From Choanephora cucurbitarum (Eukaryota > Mucoromycota > Mucoromycetes > Mucorales > Choanephoraceae): DNA of 64,000 nucleotides. This document shows positions 57,475-64,000 of this stretch, piece by piece. The translations under genes were made by a program, and so were the position numbers. Below the pieces are notes generated by a model. It saw only the letters and a list, made by a program, of their open reading frames with translations. It did no database searches and was not told where the DNA came from. The DNA is taken from contig JAIWNI010000038.1 in assembly GCA_025331435.1 (NCBI GenBank), positions 186,001 to 250,000 on the forward strand, read 5' to 3'. The first letter of the stretch is position 1; the number at the start of each line of letters is the position of its first letter.

Positions 57475-58329
57475 TTGTCTGCGAGTGTTGAGTTTTGGTC
57501 AACAAAGGCTTTGCCTTATAAAACTCATGGTGAAGACTGGTACCGGCTGCATGTATGTTCAAACGTGTGAGATAAGGCTTTCCTCGATGATGAAGAACTT
57601 GAAATCAAGCGCTCTGAATGTGTGAGTCAGGCTATGAAGATTTTACAGGAAACTAAAAAAGACATTAAACTAAAACGATTGGACTTCATTCTACGTGATA
57701 TGAATAATAAGACTGATGCTTAGACAGTAGAAGAGAAGCCGTCTGTAAAGGGTGTGAAGACTAATGTTAGAAAGGGAGATATGATGAAAAGACATGCACT
57801 TTACTTATGGTCTAAACAAGTTGATAGCAGTATTCTCACTGAAAAGTTGGAAGCTATATCTTGTCAATGGCAAAGCACAAAGTTTACAATTTATGAATCT
57901 CGGCTATTGTCTTCTGATACAATGCTTAACTACAAGAAAGAAAGTTATAGTTTCCCGATCTCGTCAAGGCACTCATCTGAGTTCTCTAAGCTCCTGTTGG
58001 CCATTCTTTCTCTGAAACGAACAGTGAAATTAAATTATGCCAAGTTTGACGTGTTTTTGGAGGGAAAATACAAAAACGAGGATAAGGCGCTGAATTTTGC
58101 TGATAATATCTTCAGTGAAGTTTGTTTTACAAGCAACGGCACCCACAACGACGGAGAATATGAGGACGAGTATCATGAAGAAAATGAACCGGAAGATGGA
58201 GACTTTGTTAAAAATACAAAGGTGATGCTAGGCGGGTTCATGGAAGTCGAAAAAGGTTTGAAGCGTTTTCATGACTGGGAGAACATGTTGTTGTTTGATT
58301 GCTCAAAGCGCAGAAAAACAAGAAACTAG
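57475..58329 (+). pseudogene. Decayed uncharacterised protein gene inside the composite element
   Basis: One plus-strand frame runs for about 285 codons with two stops: a TGA at about 57568 (HVCSNV-stop-DKAFLDDEE) and a TAG at about 57721 (NNKTDA-stop-TVEEKPSV). The last 191 codons (57754-58329) are open and end CSKRRKTRN. Readable parts include FWSTKALPYKTHGEDWYRLH, IKLKRLDFILRDM, then KLLLAILSLKRTVKLNYAKF and an acidic stretch (GEYEDEYHEENEPEDGD). I do not recognise a domain. Its presence inside terminal repeats suggests cargo or the remains of the element's own protein. Early sequence may have been displaced by the Tc1 insertion. Confidence 0.45.
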
Positions 58330-58836
58330 TAGCATCGTGTATTATGTATAGTTTAGCTTCAATATTATTCCTTAAGCTTTAATAAAGCATTTTGATAGCA
58401 ATACCAGTTATTGATTACGTTTGGTGTATTGCTACTCTCAACGAATCAATATTTAGAGTGTGTTTCCAATCTTCGCTGTTCTTGAAAGCAAGAAGTTAAT
58501 AATTACATACTATCACATAAGATACCAGCTTTGTCCAGTGAGTTTATAGTTTCCACCAGCTGGTCTAAAGGTGGTGGTTTCAATGAATTCCCAAAAGAAA
58601 AAATCATGATTGATCTGCTTTTGCAGACAACAGTGCTTTATTTCAACCTGGTTTCTTTGCTGAGACATCTATTCCAATATGTTTTGACATGTGAGCGATC
58701 CAAAAAGCTTCCTTAACTTTTCAATCTAAAAACTCTGACAAACAGTCTTAGCGTACTTTGCAATCGATCTCTTTATTTTAAAAGCGAACTTTGAAACAGA
58801 CAAAGCGAATTTTGGGAATGATAAAAGTAAAAAATG

Positions 58837-58882
58837 AGCCAATGAAAAGACAAAGATTGGGCTTTATAAAAACGAAAATTGG
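58837..58882 (-). repeat. Right 46-bp terminal inverted repeat of the composite element
   Basis: Inverted counterpart of 55767-55812. The repeat has drifted slightly; the T-rich half is best conserved. Confidence 0.7.
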
Positions 58883-59770
58883 TCAGAGAGCAAATCAGTG
58901 TATTGGAAAGTGAAAATTAGGGGTGGAGGCACTGCACGTAACATGCCAAGACTTGACCATGTGTCGCATGTGGATTTAACGTAATCAATGGTACAGCCAT
59001 AATTAATCATTTAGACAAATCACAAATGGCTATAAACGACTGAACCTGACTTTATATCAAGATAATAGAAAGAGAGAGAGAGCTTAAATCTTCTTGTACT
59101 TCTTGAGAGGAAGAAAGAGAGCTTGTCGATGTACTTCCAACATTCTTCAGCAGCTTATCAGATGAGTTTGTTGTCTTGTAAAAAAAAATCTTCTTAGTTT
59201 CATCTATTATCAGGAAGAAGAGTTGTTTGCTTTGGAACATACAAATAAATAAAAGGCTATCACAAAACAACCTTACAACTTCTTTAAAGCAAGCAGAAGA
59301 GCTAAAGAAAATAAGTCAACCAAATAATGAGCCAATACCCTTTTTTATCATAAAGCAACTTTAGACTGAAAGTTCTTGTTTATGCTGTTTTCAGTGTATG
59401 AGATCTCTTTTTTTTTTTTCCTTTTTATTATGACTGTTCTCCTTCTAGTCAGATTATAATTATCAAATATACAGTTGTAAACAATAAACTTGCAGTCTTT
59501 TAGAGAAAGCCAAACTCTCATTCTTTCACTTGAGATGCTGATAGTGCGATGGAGCAAATCAAGAAAAATCCTCAAAAGTGTTGTGAATCACTTATTTTAG
59601 CATAAGAATGCACTACGCTATTCTTTTTTGGTTTTTTTTTCAGCCTCATCAAGCGGATGATTTTTAATTGGGTAGAAATCACTTGGCCTCCCGTATTTTA
59701 TAATGCTAAATCTTCTCTTACCCTCCTTTCTTTTCATTCTCTTTCGCTTTTTTCTTTCTTATCTTTAACC
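58883..59770. other. Intergenic; promoter side of the membrane protein gene
   Basis: No domain-bearing frame. A pyrimidine-rich tract at 59720-59765 lies directly before the start codon of the next gene. Confidence 0.45.
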
Positions 59771-60836
59771 ATGAAATTCTTAAAGTTACTTTCAGCATCT
59801 GCTTTATTAGGTAAAAGCGACAAAATAAATAGCCTGTCTATACACTAAACAAGAGGCCCTTTTGGTTTCATTGTTGTTTAGCACTTGCATTCGCAGTACC
59901 ACTAAAGGATGTTTCTGTAACGTCAATTGATCTTGCTGAAAAAACATATAACAAAATGGGTGATGAACACCTCTTTGTCACAGTCACTCGAGTAGACGAT
60001 CTCTTGGATAATGATGGCTCTCTTTTGGCTGAACGAGTGATGGCTGTTCAAGTCACTTTCGATGTGATTGAAAACCAGGTAAATTATCACATTTCCAAAT
60101 TGTGTGCTTTTTTAATTTCTCACATACGCTTTATAGTTGATGTGTAACGGTAAACCTGTCGAGATTGGCGTGTCCAATATTCAGGTTGAGGCTCAAATGG
60201 CTTCTAACCCAGCTAAATTGGCAATTACCTCAGAAGAAGATGCTGCTATTTTGGCTGACAGTTTTGATGTTGGCCTTGTCACAGTCGAAGTAACAGCAAC
60301 CTTATTGGAAGAACTCGAGACTGAGGATGGTATGATCCTCCGTAGAATTGGTGTTCAAGAGTTGATTACCGAAATCAATGGTCAAAAGGTGGTCCAGACT
60401 GAGGCCGGTCAACAGATTCTTGATATATATGATAATGGCTCATTGGTTAAATGGGCTGTAGATCCCTTAACTGGATTTATGTTACCTGGACCCATGATGA
60501 TGGACAATGCTAACAATGATGGTATGTATGCACTATAACCAACATCTTCTTAGCTAACCCTATCTATTGGTTTGTTTAGTCATGAGTATTCTGGAATGCC
60601 CTGGCTGTGAAAGCTTCGACGTTGAACAATGGTGGAATGAATCTAGTGATTTCACTCAAGCATTGATCTGTGGTTTCGTTGTCACTTTCTTCGCTGGTCT
60701 TCTTTTGGCTGCTCATCAATTGATTGTTGCCATGAAATCTTTAAGAGAATACGAAGCTGTCAATGTTGAAGAACCTCCTGCCTATGTTGAAAAAGAACAA
60801 GAAAAGCAACAAGAAAAGCAATCTACTTCAGCTTAA
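59771..60836 (+). CDS. Uncharacterised type I membrane protein
   Basis: Four exons: 59771-59810, 59882-60078, 60137-60521 and 60580-60836, with GT-AG introns of 71, 58 and 58 nt, giving 292 residues. A signal peptide (MKFLKLLSASALLALAFAVP) is formed across intron 1, which is good evidence for the splice. The luminal part has LFVTVTRVDDLLDNDGSLLA, an acidic region with LLEELETEDGMILRRIGVQE, and a Met/Pro/Gly-rich stretch (GFMLPGPMMMD). A Cys pair (ECPGCESFD) precedes a membrane helix (ALICGFVVTFFAGLLLAAHQ). The short tail contains PPAYVEKEQ (PPxY-like) and Lys/Gln repeats. No family recognised. The PPAY motif could recruit a WW-domain ubiquitin ligase (inference). Confidence 0.75.
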
Positions 60837-60949
60837 TCATTGATTTTTTTTTATTAAAACAAACACATTCTCTTTCTTTTATTTACTTTTTTTTTTATTA
60901 AAGTGATTCTTATAAGTAGATGATTTTTCTTCTAATAAATATACACAGC

Positions 60950-63563
60950 TTAGTCAATATCCATATCTTCCTTCTTCTTGTTGTCTGAAGCATCATCCAT
61001 AGGGGTATCAGCGTCAGCAGTGGAAGATTCAGTGTTGGTTTCTTCAGGCTTAGGAGCAGGCTTAGGCTTGTTCAAGATAGGGTTGGCAAAGTAAGTGATG
61101 GCTTCTTCTTCCTTCTTAATATCACGAGCGAACAAGACAGGAGTTTGGTTCTTGGGCAAAGCAGCTTGCTTAGCATTTTGCTCGTCCATCCATCTACCGG
61201 CACGTTCACAACGTTCAACAATATCTTGCTTTTCATGAGCAGGAATGTGAGAGTACTTGTCATCGGAGCTCATGGCTTCAGTAGTCAAGCGTTGAATGGT
61301 TTCGCGGAGAGAACGTTCGGCATGGGGACGTTCTTCGGCTTCACGGTAACGTTCGACAACGGGGTTACCGATCTTCTTGAGAGCTTCAAGCTTTTCAACA
61401 TAGACAGACTTGGGAGCATCGTAACCTTCATCATAAATCCAGTCAACAACATCACTCAAATCTTGAGCAAACTTGTCCTTGATGCTGGCATCAATATAGT
61501 CAGAGAGAGGACCGACAATCTTGTCACGCATTTCATAACCATATTCTTCAAGAGAGTTCTTGGCAGCTTCAGTAGCAGCAATGAGCTTATCGTTAGCGTA
61601 CATTTGAGTTTCCTTTTCAGTGTATTCGTTGATCAAGTCCTTAGCAAGACCAGTGTGGAAGGCAACGACAGGGAGATCGCCAGTCTTGACGAGCTTCTTG
61701 ACCTTCTTGACTTCTTTTTCACCATCCTTGTTCTTGACTTCTTCTTCAACCATCTTTTCTTCGACAGTGTAGGCAGATTCGACAGTCATGATACCGTGAA
61801 TGTTGATTCTAACCTTGACCTTGATTTGAGCAGGTTCGTTGTTGACAGGAGCAACATCCTTGATGTCGAAGCGACCCAACCAGGGGTTGATACCACGAGG
61901 CAAAGCTTCAGGCTTGGCATACAAAGCTTCTAAAGTGAAAGGTTCACGACGGAAGAAGGTCAAGATCTTGGTAGAAGGAAGAGAGTTGTTGTTGTCAAAG
62001 ACAACGATTTCAGTCTCTTCTTCTTCAGGAGTGGCTTCCCAAGTGAGCTTAATGGGATGAGTGACAACATCGTTAATACGGAATTCACGGACCTTGAAGA
62101 CAGGAGACAACATAGCACATTGAAGAGCAGCACCACGAGCCATAGCTTCATCTTGGTTAAGAGTAGTAGAGATATCCTTACCGAAGAACTTGGAGATGGT
62201 GGCCTTGATAGCAGGGATACGAGTGGTACCACCAACAATTTCAACAGAGTCAATTTCCTCTACCTTCATAGCGGCGTTTTCAAGAGCTCTGGTAAGAACA
62301 CCTTCAGTACGAGTGAACAAGTGAGAAGCCCATTCTTCAAATTCTTCACGGCTAACCATGGCAGAAACATCACGGTCTTCCATAATGGATTCAATGTTGA
62401 CAGGAGCTTGAGGGTTAGCAGAAAGGATCTTCTTACAACGCTCAGCAGCAACACGGAGACGCAAGAGAGCCTTCTTGTTTGAGAAGACATCGATCTTGTA
62501 CTTTTCCTTAAATTGCTCAGCGAGCTTGTCAACGATGACAGCATCAAATTCACGACCACCAAAGTGCTCATCGAAGGCAGTACCACGAACAGTCAATTGA
62601 CCCTTGAGGAAAGAGACAAGTTGAACAGAGTAAGAAGAGTGACCAATGTCAACAAAGGCAACGTTTCTGGGCTTGTCTTCGGGGAGATCAAGCTTGGTAA
62701 TACCATAACCAAGAGCAGCAGCAGTCAAGTCGTTAACCAAACGCAAACAGTTCAAACCGACAATTTCAGAGGCGGTGAGGACAGCACGACGTTGGACTTC
62801 AGTGAACCAGACAGGAACAGTGATGACACAGTCAGAGACGGGACCCTTGATTTCGGCAGCAGTAATGTCCTTAATCTTGTGGAGGTACATGGCGAGAAGC
62901 TGAACGTTAGAGAAGATTTGTTCTTCACCGAGGTAGTTAACCTAAAAAAAAACGATAGAAAATGAGCATTATTTTCTCATTCAAATTGGCTCTTTTCTTT
63001 TTCATACCTTGACACCAGCTTGAGCAGCAACTTCGGCTAATTCAGCAATGATGTACTTGTTTTCAATTTCAACAACTTCGGGATCATCGTTCTTACGACC
63101 AGCAAGACGCTTCAAGCTAACAACAGTGTTCTTGGCGTTACTGATTTCTTGAGTCTTGGCAGCTTCACCAAGGAATCTTTGCTTAGGACCGAAAGAAACG
63201 ATGGTACTAATAAAACAAAAAAAGGGGGAAGTCAATCATCTCTGCTTACCCTAAAGAGCCTGCATAATTGTATCACTCCCTCATCACTTCACTTTTTTGT
63301 TCTCTCTCTCCATTTCTCTCTTTCTGGGCTTTTTCTTTTCACAACACAGCAATTTGGCTTTTTCTCTTGTTATATAAATGAGAGGGGGGATAAGATACTT
63401 ACGGAGTAGCACGGTTAGAAACTTCATTACAGATGACATCGATACCACGGTTACGGGCAACGGCAATAACAGTTTGAAGGTTACCAAGATCAATACCCTA
63501 TCACAAACGCGTTTAATAGTGATGCAGAGAAACTAAACGCCAGCTACTTACAACAACAGACAT
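60950..63563 (-). CDS. SSE1: Hsp110 chaperone, Hsp70 nucleotide-exchange factor
   Basis: Cytosolic Hsp110 of the Sse1 type, the nucleotide exchange factor and holdase partner of Hsp70. Four exons: 63563-63552 (only MSVV), 63497-63403, 63206-63008 and 62941-60950, with GT-AG introns and consistent phases, giving 765 residues. The N-terminal ATPase domain shows VGIDLGN, the Sse-type [58 protein letters not shown] and [12 protein letters not shown]. The substrate domain has the long acidic insertion and [15 protein letters not shown] [20 protein letters not shown] typical of Hsp110. The tail is acidic, ending KKEDMDID rather than EEVD. Length suits fungal Sse1 (690-770). Codon use is biased as in highly expressed genes. 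A long opposite-strand frame over it is a shadow. Confidence 0.95.
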
Positions 63564-64000
63564 GGTGATTCTATTTAGTAAAGAATGTTAAAAGAAAACT
63601 TTTTTTTAAACTTGTACTAAAACTATAAAATAATAAAAAAAGCCTTACGCTTTTTGCTCTTAGCCAATCAAATAGTCATAAAATCCTTCTTTCAATTTCT
63701 GGGACTTTCCAGCAACTCTTTTGGCTCAAAAAATGTGACGATAGTCGGACTTGTGAAAGCATAGAAAAGTGAACACTTCTTTGTATGTTTGTTTATGGAA
63801 GTTCAATCATAGATATTACCTTGAATGAGGTAATGGCTTACCTTGGCCAAAGCACTCCTTTTTTTTGAATTATCGCTTGTTTGTTTTTCCTGAGGATTTA
63901 TCATCTTTGAGCTAAAGGGGGGGATGAAGGATTTTATTTTATAGTTCTGGCCTAGCTGTGACTAACTTACTACTCAGCCACCTGTGCCAAAGTTAAAATT
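63564..64000. other. Upstream region of SSE1 to the window edge
   Basis: AT-rich promoter DNA with a CCAAT-like GCCAATCA at 63662-63669 and a heat-shock-element-like motif (listed separately). No gene is seen before the window ends. Confidence 0.45.
63697..63709. promoter_or_regulatory. Imperfect heat-shock element upstream of SSE1
   Basis: TTC-TG-GGA-CT-TTC, three alternating 5-bp units of the HSF site with one mismatch in the middle unit (GGA for GAA). It lies about 135 bp upstream of the SSE1 start codon. SSE1 is heat-inducible through HSF in yeast, so the position is sensible, but a single imperfect site could be chance. Confidence 0.35.

Larger units (their letters stand above)
55767..58882. 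mobile_element. Composite terminal-inverted-repeat element with nested Tc1
   Basis: The ends 55767-55812 and 58837-58882 are inverted copies of one another. The left begins CTAATTTTCGTTTTTATGAA, the right (inverted) CCAATTTTCGTTTTTATAAA, and both end CTTTTCATTGGC: 46 bp with about six mismatches. Between them lie an internal inverted repeat (55806-55850 against 56001-56043), a complete Tc1/mariner element (about 56110-57459) and a decayed protein-coding region (57475-58329). Without the Tc1 insertion it would be about 1.8 kb. No transposase of its own is recognisable. Target duplications could not be fixed. Confidence 0.6.

Noticed and set aside
61145..61933. 262-codon plus-strand frame opposite SSE1
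   Set aside because: Antisense shadow caused by the codon bias of the Hsp110 gene. No motif.
1..64000. tRNA, rRNA, CRISPR arrays, bacterial-style operons, LTR retrotransposons
   Set aside because: No A-box/B-box pair, no rRNA motif, no spaced short repeats, and no reverse transcriptase or LTR pair were seen by eye; a covariance-model scan would be needed to exclude a tRNA.

Overview
The window looks like nuclear DNA of a Mucoromycota fungus, most likely Mucorales. It is AT-rich. Its genes are compact and split by very short introns (mostly 50-75 nt, GTAAGT...TTAG/CAG). The proteins are fungal housekeeping types, and the mobile DNA consists of Crypton, Tc1/mariner and TA-flanked miniature elements. 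No tRNA, rRNA, CRISPR array, origin or bacterial-style operon was recognised. The organism call is inference, not a database match.

Layout. 0-9 kb: a decayed Tc1/mariner scrap, the NAC alpha subunit (EGD2), one uncharacterised gene and ribosomal protein uL22 (RPL17). 10-23.3 kb: a TM9/EMP70 family membrane protein, a secreted trypsin-like protease, a FANCM/Mph1 DNA-repair helicase and a nine-exon kelch-type membrane protein. 24.9-31.1 kb: two almost identical 3.09-kb units in direct tandem. Each carries a tyrosine recombinase with the Crypton layout (recombinase core plus GCR1_C-like DNA-binding domain), and the three boundaries each carry TCAGTA. 31.6-38.1 kb: ZNHIT1/Vps71, a C2H2 zinc-finger protein, a small uncharacterised gene and a bZIP factor. 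42-49 kb: a glutathione S-transferase, an uncharacterised gene and a SulP sulfate permease whose frame holds two in-frame TAG codons. 49-51 kb: a possible 46-residue protein and a transposase graveyard. 51.8-55.2 kb: an F-box/WD40 protein and a DUF1308 (C7orf25-like) protein on a divergent promoter. 55.8-58.9 kb: a terminal-inverted-repeat element that has been hit by a Tc1/mariner element. 59.8-63.6 kb: a type I membrane protein and the Hsp110 chaperone SSE1.

The host genes are not a pathway cluster. They cover protein folding and targeting (NAC, Hsp110), translation (uL22), endomembranes (TM9), genome and chromatin work (Mph1, SWR1 subunit) and regulation (bZIP, C2H2, F-box). Neighbours are often convergent with tiny gaps: 11 bp between the protease and MPH1, 23 bp between ZNHIT1 and the C2H2 gene.

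The most interesting region is the tandem Crypton-like pair. The two units differ at only five positions that I found. One of these destroys the 5' splice site of intron 2 in the second unit, so that copy should give a recombinase without its GCR1_C-like domain. Both ends of each unit also carry matching subterminal inverted motifs. All gene models were built by eye from splice signals, reading phase and family knowledge; no alignment or transcript data were used.
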